Shown here: positions 17,708 through 25,707 of the stretch, piece after piece
Position numbering within the stretch: position 1 is the first letter of the stretch
How the letters are laid out: each line of letters opens with the position of its first letter
NCBI GenBank assembly: GCA_009930475.1
Contig: RZYC01000009.1
Coordinates: forward strand, 1-64,000
Length of the DNA stretch: 64,000 nucleotides
Direction: 5' to 3'
Source of the DNA: Spartobacteria bacterium
GTDB lineage: Bacteria > Verrucomicrobiota > Kiritimatiellia > RZYC01
Notes under the pieces: generated by a model
Database searches by the model: none
The model's input: the letters and a program-made list of their open reading frames with translations, nothing else
What the model was told of the DNA's origin: nothing
Program-made: the position numbers and the translations under genes

Positions 17708-17819
17708 TTTTGAAATTAAAGGCTCCATTGATAATCCGCGCCATCAGGAAGATGCGCGAACGTTGCGCCAAATCGTCGAGCAGCAAAAAACGAAAACGGA
17801 TGAATCATTAGAACCATGA
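17691..17819 (+). CDS. Very small hypothetical protein (42 residues)
   Basis: ATG at 17691 with GGGAG 4 bases upstream, running 42 codons to TGA 17817-17819. The peptide starts MKANTDFEIKGSIDNP and is followed by RHQEDARTLRQIVEQQK: a short strand-like head and a charged helix. It overlaps the preceding gene by 17 bases and the next start codon by 4 (ATGA). The packing and ribosome site argue for a real gene. The function is unknown; it could be a truncated antitoxin or chaperone-like partner of the 74-residue protein. Confidence 0.5.
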   Translation: MKANTDFEIKGSIDNPRHQEDARTLRQIVEQQKTKTDESLEP

Positions 17820-20800
17820 AAACGATATTCCCGGCTTTAACAAAAAAAACGGCGGTCGCTATCAGCGTCCTGACGCTGGGACTGCTGGCGTTCGCTGTGG
17901 AAATCACGCTCAAGCGGGCGACGGTGGATGTGGTGGAGACGTCCAGTCCGGCTGGGTTTGTGGATCGCACCACAGCGGTCAGTACGCCTTCCGAGCATAC
18001 CACGATGGCCGCGCCGATGGAGCAGTCGGACTATCGATTTACCCATTGGACGCTGAACGGGGAACGCGCGGCGATGGAGTGGGATCAGTCGGTTAATCCG
18101 GCGCGTTTTATGGTGTATGAGGGCACGGACGCCATTGCGCATTATGTGCCCCAAGCGCAGGACACGGTCGGACTGGGGCTGCCGGACTGGGTGGGGCTGT
18201 ATTATTACGGTAATCTGAACAATGCCCCGGATTCGGATACAGATGGTGACGGACGTTTCCTGAAACGGGAATATGAACTGGCTTCTAATCCGAATTTGAG
18301 CAACTCGGTGCTTTCCGGCGGCATTTCGATGCGTCCCGGACCCAAAATTACGTTTCGCAAAGCGGGCTATGTCATCTACTCGGAAAACAGTCGTCCGGAA
18401 GGCTTTTTGTCGCGTAAACTCGCGGTGCAGAGCGGTTCGGTGGTGACGAGTCAGAATCCAACAGTCACGTCGCAGGGCTACAGCTTCACGGGGTGGGAAG
18501 TCAACGGGTTGCGTCAAACCAATGCGCTGGGCATGAGCCGTCCGGTCTTTTCCATGCCGATCACGTCCGACACCACCGCGACGGCCGTCTATGTGGAAAC
18601 CACGCTGGACAGCAATGCCGATGGCGTGCCCGACTGGTGGCAGTTGCAGCATTACGGCCATTTGGACGATTCCGCATCCTCCGACACCGATCACGACGGG
18701 CTTTCCCTGCTGCGCGAATATCAGATTGCCTGCAATCCGGTGATTTCCAATACCGTTCTTTCCGGCGGTATTTCCATGCGTCCGGGGCCCTCTGTGTCGA
18801 TTTCGCTCATTCAGACCTATCCCTGGACCATTGCAAGCGATCCGGCGGGGCTGATCACCTCGCAATCCGGCACAGCGACCAATGGGCAGATCGTTTCCAC
18901 GGCCAGTCTGGGCACAGAAATCAGCAGCTATCAGTTTGGTTACTGGACCCTGAACGGAACACGCCAAACCTCGCCCAACGGCGCGGCATTGCCGCAGCTG
19001 GATATCCCCATTCACACCACCGTCACGGCGGTGGCACATTACTTCCCGGTGACGCAGGACAGCCGGAACATCGGCGTGCCTGACTGGTGGCAGTACCGCT
19101 ACTATGCCGCGCTCGATCAAGCGGCCGATTCCGACACCGATAACGATGGCCTCAGCCTGCTGCGGGAATATCAACTGGCCTACAGTCCGCTGGTATCCAA
19201 TTCGGTGGCATCCGGCGGCATCTCCATGCGTCCCGGTCCGGCGCTGACCCTCAATCTGCAGTTTTTTGAGCGGGTCACCCATGTGCAGGTGACTGGGGTA
19301 TACACCCATGTCTTTTCCTTTTCGCCGGAGCAGGATGCCGGTTGGGATTTCGGCGCAACCCCGTCAGCGGCAGTGGGCGACTGGGATGGCGATGGCGATC
19401 CGGATCTGTTTGTGGTGGCTTCCAACAGCTACATCCAGCTCTATGAAAATATCGGGTCGGCCACCGTCATGAATCTTAAACCGCACACTGGATATTTGGA
19501 TTTTGCGGGAAAAGGGCCCTACACGCTGGCTATGGGCGACTGGTCCGGCGACGGCTATGCCGATTTAGCCATCGGACAGACCAACGGCGAAATTCGCCTG
19601 TTGTCCTCCTGGGGAGGCTTCCATTCCGGGGTACCGGCGGTGGATACACGAATCACTGCGGGCTCCTCTCGCGTGATTCCGGCTTTGGGGGCGCTTGATG
19701 CGACCAATCGTGTCGACCTGCTGGTCTGGCATGAAGACGGTTCGGTTGCGCTTCATACAAATTCCGGCAGTCCACAAACACCTTTTGACGCAACACCATC
19801 GCACACAAACATCCTCTCCCATGCCGTTCCGCAGGCCTGCGGGTTGGCCGTTGCGCAGGTGGATGCCAATGACTCGGAAGATATCCTTGTCAGCGATGCC
19901 GATGGGCGCATCTGGGAATTTGTCGATACCGGCAGCGCACAGCTCCAGCTTCAAAGCAAAGTGTGGGCCGGAAGCGGTGCCGGACAGGCCGAACAGCTTA
20001 CCCTGGCGGCAACAGACCTCGATGGCGATGGCGACACCGATGCGCTGACCGGCTATCAGCAGGGCGGCATCATTTATCTGCGCGATCCGCGCATTGCCAT
20101 TCCCTCCGGTTTGCAGGCGGATGGCGGTGCCGGCGGTATACGACTGCGCTGGCTGCCCAATATGCAGCATCGCATTGTCGGCTATCACGTCTACCGTTCG
20201 GAAGAAACACCCTCCGGCTTTGCAAAAATAACGGATGAGCCCATCACAGAACCACGATTCATGGATGAAAACGTCCAACCGGGCACAACCTATTATTACA
20301 ACCTGATCGCAGTATCCGCTGCGCACCTACCGGGCTATTCGGAACTGCAGTATCGCGAATCGCCTTCGTGTAGTCCGGTTTCAGCGCTGGCCGGATGTGT
20401 GCACCTGACTCTGGATGACTTCGAAGGCCGAGCAGGCGATACCGCCACACTGCGCGTCAACGCCCGCAATGCCGCCGGTATTGCCGCCAACAACTTCGCC
20501 ATCGATATCACCTACGATCCATCGGTATTGCTCCCGCTCACACAGGTTGAGACCAACAAACCCACCGTCATTGCCTCCGATTTAACCTGGGACTTCCAAC
20601 TGTCCGACAATGCCGCCAATGCCAACGGACTCCTCCAGGTGCGCGGAAACGGCACCACTGTTATCCCCGATGAAGGGAAACTGTTTGATGTTCACTTCGC
20701 CGTTCAATCCGGTCTGACCGCCGGAACCACCGCCACCAACAGCATACAACACGCCGTGATGCAGGATCAGACAGGAAGCACTTTGGCTGTAAATCTTGAG

Positions 20801-21013
20801 GATACAGCCTGCTTCACCGTGACCAGTCAGCCCTTCCTGCCAGGCGATGTCGATGCAGACGGACAGATCACCCGGTCCGACATGGTGTTCATTATGCATC
20901 TGTCCGCCCAATGGCGCGAACCGACCGCCTACGAACTGATGGCAGGTGATCTAAATGGAAACGGCGTTCTGGACACGGGCGACGCGCACTTGGTAAATCG
21001 AATGCTGCACTGA
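17816..21013 (+). CDS. Secreted repeat protein with VCBS-type propeller, FnIII, cohesin and dockerin
   Basis: 1065 residues. Signal peptide (MKTIFPALTKKTAVAIS, cleavage after AFA). Three tandem units of about 150 residues follow, each with an InlB-like FTGW..NG strand, a calcium-loop segment (DSDTDGDG and relatives) and the motif SNSVLSGGISMRPGP (variants SNTVLSGGIS and SNSVASGGIS). Next come FG-GAP/VCBS blades with calcium loops (GDWDGDGDPD, GDWSGDGYAD, TDLDGDGDTD), an FnIII domain (about 760-850), a cohesin-like domain (about 860-1000, VRAGD-like GRAGDTATLRV and FAIDITYDPSVLLPL), and a C-terminal dockerin with loops DVDADGQITRSD and DLNGNGVLDTGD. Having cohesin and dockerin in one chain would allow head-to-tail assembly, as in a scaffoldin. 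The ATGA overlap couples it to the small gene upstream. Confidence 0.82.
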   Translation: MKTIFPALTKKTAVAISVLTLGLLAFAVEITLKRATVDVVETSSPAGFVDRTTAVSTPSEHTTMAAPMEQSDYRFTHWTLNGERAAMEWDQSVNPARFMVYEGTDAIAHYVPQAQDTVGLGLPDWVGLYYYGNLNNAPDSDTDGDGRFLKREYELASNPNLSNSVLSGGISMRPGPKITFRKAGYVIYSENSRPEGFLSRKLAVQSGSVVTSQNPTVTSQGYSFTGWEVNGLRQTNALGMSRPVFSMPITSDTTATAVYVETTLDSNADGVPDWWQLQHYGHLDDSASSDTDHDGLSLLREYQIACNPVISNTVLSGGISMRPGPSVSISLIQTYPWTIASDPAGLITSQSGTATNGQIVSTASLGTEISSYQFGYWTLNGTRQTSPNGAALPQLDIPIHTTVTAVAHYFPVTQDSRNIGVPDWWQYRYYAALDQAADSDTDNDGLSLLREYQLAYSPLVSNSVASGGISMRPGPALTLNLQFFERVTHVQVTGVYTHVFSFSPEQDAGWDFGATPSAAVGDWDGDGDPDLFVVASNSYIQLYENIGSATVMNLKPHTGYLDFAGKGPYTLAMGDWSGDGYADLAIGQTNGEIRLLSSWGGFHSGVPAVDTRITAGSSRVIPALGALDATNRVDLLVWHEDGSVALHTNSGSPQTPFDATPSHTNILSHAVPQACGLAVAQVDANDSEDILVSDADGRIWEFVDTGSAQLQLQSKVWAGSGAGQAEQLTLAATDLDGDGDTDALTGYQQGGIIYLRDPRIAIPSGLQADGGAGGIRLRWLPNMQHRIVGYHVYRSEETPSGFAKITDEPITEPRFMDENVQPGTTYYYNLIAVSAAHLPGYSELQYRESPSCSPVSALAGCVHLTLDDFEGRAGDTATLRVNARNAAGIAANNFAIDITYDPSVLLPLTQVETNKPTVIASDLTWDFQLSDNAANANGLLQVRGNGTTVIPDEGKLFDVHFAVQSGLTAGTTATNSIQHAVMQDQTGSTLAVNLEDTACFTVTSQPFLPGDVDADGQITRSDMVFIMHLSAQWREPTAYELMAGDLNGNGVLDTGDAHLVNRMLH

Positions 21014-21327
21014 TAATCCGTAAAAAGATTTACAGGGCGCATATGATGTTTTTTTGTAAATAGCGTGGTATGACGAGTTGGTGTTGAAGACTGGGTATTG
21101 GTTGGCAAATGGCAAAATAACTGTTGATGGACGCCGCAACCGGCTCCGTGTCCACGTCCGTTCAGGGATGGCTGCGCGAAGGTATGCCGCTCAGCTGGCT
21201 GTCCCTGCTGCTGAAGTAAGCCGAAACCGGCAGAGCCGGAACCCGTTTCAAGAACGGATAATTATGTCATTGTCGGTGCATGAAAAATCCCGACCTTCTA
21301 CCTGATCGTTTCAATGAACATATGGTA
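21014..21327. other. Convergent intergenic region with a coding relic
   Basis: It lies between two convergent genes. A 30-codon open frame at 21127-21219 (MDAATGSVSTSVQGWLREG...) has no ribosome site and looks like a leftover of a larger exported protein. A 5-bp hairpin, CCGGC-AGA-GCCGG, sits at 21227-21239 without a T-run. I see no convincing terminator for either gene. Confidence 0.4.
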
Positions 21328-22059
21328 TTAAATTTTAATTCGTCTGATGGGCTTGGTACTGCGGTGGTCAAGTTCGGATTCTGCGGTTCTACGCAATTGT
21401 GCCGCTGCGGCGCGACATGCAGTGCTGTCTTCAGAGCGTCGTCTGAGTCGGAAAAGGTGTGCCGCATACTTATAAACGGAATACGCTTTTTCAGGTTTAT
21501 CACATAATACGTATGCGGAAGCTAGATTTGCAAAGGCGGGTGGAGCCCATCGTTCATATTCGGCGTCGGGAAAATCCAAGGCTATTTCGAGCAGTGATTC
21601 GGCATATTGAGGGTGTCCCTTACGTAAAAAAGCTTCTCCCATCAGTGCCATTTGCTGTGCTTCAATCGGTGTCGATGGTTCTTCGGGGACGTCACTAAGC
21701 AGGGCAATAGCCCCGTCGGGCTGGTTTAGCCGAAGCATGCAGCGGGCGCGTCCCAGTCGGGCTTTCATTTCATCATTTGCATTGGAGGCCGCAGCCTGTA
21801 AGCCCGCATATTCTTTCATCGCGTCTTCGTAACAGCCATCTGATTCCAGCTGGTGCGCATATGCATTTGATTGATGAGTCGTTATGATTTCCTGAGTGTA
21901 ATCGTTGTATGAGGATTCCGATGCCGTGGCTTGTGGAGCCAATGGTCCGATGGGAACTGCTGCATCCCAGACTTTATTGGTGGTGTCCGGTTCTTCAGGG
22001 GTGATACAGCCTGTGCTGAAGAGCAGCAGGGTTAAACAAAGTACCTGGTGATTATTCAT
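21328..22059 (-). CDS. TPR-containing outer membrane lipoprotein of the secretion locus
   Basis: 243 residues. The N-terminus MNNHQVLCLTLLLFSTGC carries a lipobox (FSTGC), so Cys18 should be lipidated. From about residue 65 it shows degenerate tetratricopeptide helices: AYAHQLESDGCYEDAMKEYA, LGRARCMLRLNQPDGAIALL, ALMGEAFLRKGHPQYAESLL and LASAYVLCDKPEKAYSVYK. Its ATG overlaps the secretin stop by 4 bases, so it is the last gene of the secretion operon. By analogy with PilF/PilW-type pilotins it may help the secretin reach or multimerise in the outer membrane; that role is inferred from context. Confidence 0.75.
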   Translation of the reverse strand: MNNHQVLCLTLLLFSTGCITPEEPDTTNKVWDAAVPIGPLAPQATASESSYNDYTQEIITTHQSNAYAHQLESDGCYEDAMKEYAGLQAAASNANDEMKARLGRARCMLRLNQPDGAIALLSDVPEEPSTPIEAQQMALMGEAFLRKGHPQYAESLLEIALDFPDAEYERWAPPAFANLASAYVLCDKPEKAYSVYKYAAHLFRLRRRSEDSTACRAAAAQLRRTAESELDHRSTKPIRRIKI

Positions 22060-23969
22060 GGTTCAATACTCCAAATTCGAACGGAACGCTTGATTTTGTC
22101 ATAAAATGAACCGCCCGGTTTTATAACTTTTGGTTTTGCTATATCTTCAGGAATGGAAACGTCCAACGCCGGAATATCGCCCTGTGCGGACGGGTGCTGG
22201 CTGATGCGTTCAAGAAAGTCGCTACTGACCTGTTCTGTTTCGCCAGGGGCCACTAAAATGTATGGGCGGATGATAACCAGCAATTCGCTTCGCTCACGCT
22301 GTTCTGTTTCACGTTTAAATAGGCTGCCTACAAAGGGTAAGTTCATGAGAAACGGGATGCCTTCTACATTGGAATAGGCCTTTTCCCGGATCAGACCACC
22401 GAGTGCAACCAGTGTTCCATCCCCTGCGACGACAGTGGATGCGACAGTCCGTTTGTCAATGTCCTGTGTGTCGAAGGTATATTCACTTTTTCTGCCGTAT
22501 GCGAACTGGCGCTGAGATCCCAATTGAGAGTTTTCTTCCAGAATACGCAGTGTAACGGTACGGTCTGCATGGAGTTTAGGAGTGAGCAATAGTGTATCGC
22601 CGACATTTCGCTGTTCTGTATTTAAGGTGTAGGTGGTGGATATATAATCGCCGTCACTGTTATACTCGGGCGTGGTTTCAACACTGATGGGAACGGTTAA
22701 CTCGGTACCAATGAAAACGATGGATGCTTCACTGTCGGCGACGGTCAGAGACGGGGTAGCTAACTGTGTGAGTCGTCCCTGCTGTTCCAGTAAATTCAAA
22801 CGGGCACGGATATCGTCGGAGATAAAATTGAAAACGAATGCGCGCGGATCCAGACCTGTGCCCTGAGGTTGAAGCAGCAGATTCGGTTCGCGAATCTGAT
22901 TGCCGCCGCTTCCACTGGGGAAGCCGTTGGCAAATCCGCCGGAGGCCTGGAAGCGGGGATTGTCAGATTCCTGCTGAAAAAGCCAGTCTATTCCTGTATC
23001 ATGCTGATCATTCAGGTCGACTTCCAGTACTTTTACTTCGAGCAGGACTTGCGGGGTGATGGTATCCAGTTTTTTTACCACTTTTTTTATTTGTTCCAGT
23101 GCGCGTTTATCTGTCGAGCGCAGCACAAGCTGGTTGGGGCCGGGAAATGCAGAGACATATACATAGCCGTATTCGCCGGTGACTTCCCACAATGATTTCT
23201 CATGGCTTTTTTCTAAGGCAATCAAGTCTTTTGCCGTCATTCTAGATAACAGTTCTTTTTTATATTCCTGCTGCCAACGCATAGAAGATAGAGGGCCTTT
23301 CGTATCATTATTGTCATCGTCGTCGTTATCATCGTCATCATCAGAGGATTTACTGCTGCCGGATCCGCTGTTCAGGGCAAATTGAGCGCGCTGCGCCAGC
23401 TGATCCATGCGGTCGAGCGCTTCCTGTATGTCGTCATAGCGATCTCCGACACTTCCGTCGGGTTTAGTCCATACCACACGGTCTGGATACAGGTTGAACA
23501 GGGTTTCGCCAATATCTTCTGCCGCAGGATACAGAATAGTAATCACCTCAACATGATCTTCTTGATAAACGGTGGCACCTTCGCGGAATTCCTGAAGACT
23601 GATAACCTCAATCACACCGTTGGGTTGAACGCGATACCAAAGTCCATGTGTTCGGCAGATTGTTTTCAGGGCATCCAGAGCATTCACGTTTTCCATGTAC
23701 GCCCGCACAACCACATCGGCTGCTCCGGAACTGACCATAACCGGCGTATGGCAGGAGCGGCTTAATAATTCTGCCAGTTCACGCATGGTTAAACTCTTCA
23801 CACTCAAACTTTTCAGGCGTGGTGCCTGATCATGGAGCTGTGTTTCTGCTTCGGTTGCAGCCAAAACTGGAGAAGAAATGATCAGCAGGGAAACTCCCGC
23901 CATAAGCAGGTGTTTCAGAATCGAGATCAGAATGGGCCCGGGATCAAGGCCTTGCGTGTTTTTTAACAT
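22056..23969 (-). CDS. gspD: Type II secretion/type IV pilus secretin (GspD/PilQ family)
   Basis: 637 residues forming the outer membrane gate. GGAG 7 bases before the ATG supports the start; a signal peptide ends near PVLA. The N-terminal N0 domain (LSVKSLTMRELAELLSRS) and further ring-building domains (VEVITILYPAAEDIGETL; AFPGPNQLVLRSTDKRALEQ) precede the secretin core: LLEVKVLEVDLNDQHDTGIDW, then TVASTVVAGDGTLVALGGLI and VEGIPFLMNLPFVGSLFKRE, the signature near the C-terminus. An unusual run of Asp/Asn (about residues 209-223, DDDDDNDDDDNND) interrupts a ring-domain linker and could bind calcium. It is followed by a TPR lipoprotein and preceded by a periplasmic protein and GspF. Confidence 0.93.
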   Translation of the reverse strand: MLKNTQGLDPGPILISILKHLLMAGVSLLIISSPVLAATEAETQLHDQAPRLKSLSVKSLTMRELAELLSRSCHTPVMVSSGAADVVVRAYMENVNALDALKTICRTHGLWYRVQPNGVIEVISLQEFREGATVYQEDHVEVITILYPAAEDIGETLFNLYPDRVVWTKPDGSVGDRYDDIQEALDRMDQLAQRAQFALNSGSGSSKSSDDDDDNDDDDNNDTKGPLSSMRWQQEYKKELLSRMTAKDLIALEKSHEKSLWEVTGEYGYVYVSAFPGPNQLVLRSTDKRALEQIKKVVKKLDTITPQVLLEVKVLEVDLNDQHDTGIDWLFQQESDNPRFQASGGFANGFPSGSGGNQIREPNLLLQPQGTGLDPRAFVFNFISDDIRARLNLLEQQGRLTQLATPSLTVADSEASIVFIGTELTVPISVETTPEYNSDGDYISTTYTLNTEQRNVGDTLLLTPKLHADRTVTLRILEENSQLGSQRQFAYGRKSEYTFDTQDIDKRTVASTVVAGDGTLVALGGLIREKAYSNVEGIPFLMNLPFVGSLFKRETEQRERSELLVIIRPYILVAPGETEQVSSDFLERISQHPSAQGDIPALDVSIPEDIAKPKVIKPGGSFYDKIKRSVRIWSIEP

Positions 23970-23984
23970 GATAGTCTCCGAATA

Positions 23985-24467
23985 TTACTGAAAGATGTGA
24001 ATTTCCTGTGGTCGTTTCTGCGGACTTATTTGTACGGAATCCTGCTCGATTTTATGTATTTTAAGATAGATCGGTTCCACTCGCGCCGTTTGCGGTTTGT
24101 CCTGTGCATTTCGGGTTACGACGCGTTGCGTGGACGGGGATTCTACGCGTACCACATCATCCTCTGTTACATAAAAAACGTTCGGCAGGTTTGCGACACG
24201 AATGACGGCGTAGGATTTGCCTTTTTCCGGGTGGAGAATGGCTAGGACATAGATGCCTTTGGGCATTTCAGAGCTGTCTGCCGGAATAAAGGCATCACCA
24301 TCCTCATTCGATGCATGATATGAAAACGGATCAAGCAGCTGTGCATTTGTATTTTCAGTTTGGTTTGTGACGTCGCTTTCTTCTGCTCTTATAAGGCAGG
24401 CCATCGCCAGCAGGCAAACAAGTATCATTACACTCTTTTTCATCGTACATACTTTCTTTCGTCTCAT
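23985..24467 (-). CDS. Periplasmic secretion-system protein (PilP/GspC-like position)
   Basis: About 160 residues with an N-terminal signal (MKKSVMILVCLLAMACLIRA). The start is 24467 or 24443; the 24467 ATG is 2 bases from the GspF stop. The mature part contains PKGIYVLAILHPEKGKSYAVIRVAN and VFYVTEDDVVRVES, a small beta domain. It lies between GspF and the secretin, the place where PilP or GspC (inner-membrane/secretin connectors) is usually encoded, and its proline-rich tail QISPQKRPQEIHIF resembles a flexible link. Sequence similarity to either family is weak, so the role is inferred from position. Confidence 0.6.
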   Translation of the reverse strand: MRRKKVCTMKKSVMILVCLLAMACLIRAEESDVTNQTENTNAQLLDPFSYHASNEDGDAFIPADSSEMPKGIYVLAILHPEKGKSYAVIRVANLPNVFYVTEDDVVRVESPSTQRVVTRNAQDKPQTARVEPIYLKIHKIEQDSVQISPQKRPQEIHIFQ

Positions 24468-24468
24468 A

Positions 24469-25707
24469 TTACATTCCTGCTGCTTTGTTTGTGGCCGCCA
24501 GCATGGCCAGGAAAAAGGCGAAGTAGACAAACCCGACCATCCCGCCGACCAAAACAAATACGGCGGGTTCTATCATTTTTGAAAGCATCGCAACGCGGCG
24601 GTTCAATTGTTCTTCACAGTAGTCCGCCACATGCAATAGACTTTCATCAAGTCCGCCGCTGTCTTCACTGACAGAGATCATGGTATACGCCATAGGGCAT
24701 AAACGCTTCATTCCGTTATCGCGATAGGCCCGGGTTAAAGTAGCTCCCTGGCGAATCTGTTGTCGAATGGCTCCTAGACGCTCACTGTAGCAGGCGTTGC
24801 TCATGGTTGTATTGACGAGTTCCAGCGCGGACAGGATGTCGATGCCACTACTGAGCAATGCACCTAACGTGCGGCACCACATTGTGTTACAGTGTTCTCG
24901 GAGTGCTTTTCCGATGGGGGGGATCCATAGAATTGCATGATCAACTTTCGGTGCCGTATTTTTGTTCTTTTTTGCAGCGATAAACAGAATGACCAGCACA
25001 ACAGGAGTCAGCATGATATAACCCCCATACAGCTTCAAAAAATCAGTTGTATAGATCAGGTATTGTGTGACAAGGGGGAGGGAGCTGGGGTCCTGCGTTC
25101 CGATGAAACTCATAATTTGCGGGATCACCTTTGCAACCATATAATAACCAAGTCCAAAAGCTCCGATTACAACTGCTGTCGGATAGGCCAGGGCTCCCAG
25201 AACCTGTGCTTTTACTTTGCGGTTTCGTTCCAGCAGATCGGCCGAGTAACGCAGCATTTCATCCAGCGTACCATTGGATTCACCGACAGAAATAAGGCCG
25301 ATGGTGACCTTCCCGAAAAAGGGGGCTTCTTCACGTAAACTGCGTTCGAGACTCTGGCCGTCCTGAACACGTGTAATAATGCTGCCCAGCACGCGTTTAA
25401 GATAAAAGGGTGCCTGTGCCCCCACCGATTCCAGTGCCGTCAGAATCGGTACGCCGGCTTTTATCACTTGTGCCAACTGGCTCATGGCTAATTCAATGTG
25501 AACCGGGCGGATGAGAAATCTACAGAAAATGCGCTCTGTTCTGCTGCGTTTGGCCGTCATGGCCCGATGTGTTCTGGATGGTTCAATTTTCAGGGGAATA
25601 AGCCGTTTTGCACGGAGCTGAGATACGACTTCATCTTTGTTCTTCGCATCAATGATCCCTTCGGTTCTTTGACCGTGTTCGAGTGCTGTATAGGAGTAGG
25701 AAGGCAT
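24469..25707 (-). CDS. gspF: Type II secretion inner membrane platform protein GspF
   Basis: 412 residues. The N-terminal PSYSYTALEHGQRTEGIIDA is the standard GspF/PilC opening. Two cytoplasmic T2SF repeats follow (ELAMSQLAQVIKAGVPILTAL and MWCRTLGALLSSGIDILSALEL) with three membrane helices (about 170-190, 220-245 and 375-405). The C-terminal EPAVFVLVGGMVGFVYFAFF is typical. GspF is the rotating platform that couples the GspE ATPase to pseudopilus growth. Start and GspE stop overlap (TAATG), implying tight coupling. All features look intact. Confidence 0.94.
   Translation of the reverse strand: MPSYSYTALEHGQRTEGIIDAKNKDEVVSQLRAKRLIPLKIEPSRTHRAMTAKRSRTERIFCRFLIRPVHIELAMSQLAQVIKAGVPILTALESVGAQAPFYLKRVLGSIITRVQDGQSLERSLREEAPFFGKVTIGLISVGESNGTLDEMLRYSADLLERNRKVKAQVLGALAYPTAVVIGAFGLGYYMVAKVIPQIMSFIGTQDPSSLPLVTQYLIYTTDFLKLYGGYIMLTPVVLVILFIAAKKNKNTAPKVDHAILWIPPIGKALREHCNTMWCRTLGALLSSGIDILSALELVNTTMSNACYSERLGAIRQQIRQGATLTRAYRDNGMKRLCPMAYTMISVSEDSGGLDESLLHVADYCEEQLNRRVAMLSKMIEPAVFVLVGGMVGFVYFAFFLAMLAATNKAAGM

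Noticed and set aside
17837-19309. 490-codon open frame on the minus strand inside the cohesin-dockerin gene
   Set aside because: Composition is a mirror of the repeated plus-strand gene, with no domain, signal peptide or ribosome site.
21127-21219. 30-codon open frame after the cohesin-dockerin gene
   Set aside because: No ribosome site and too short to judge; treated as a relic within the intergenic region.
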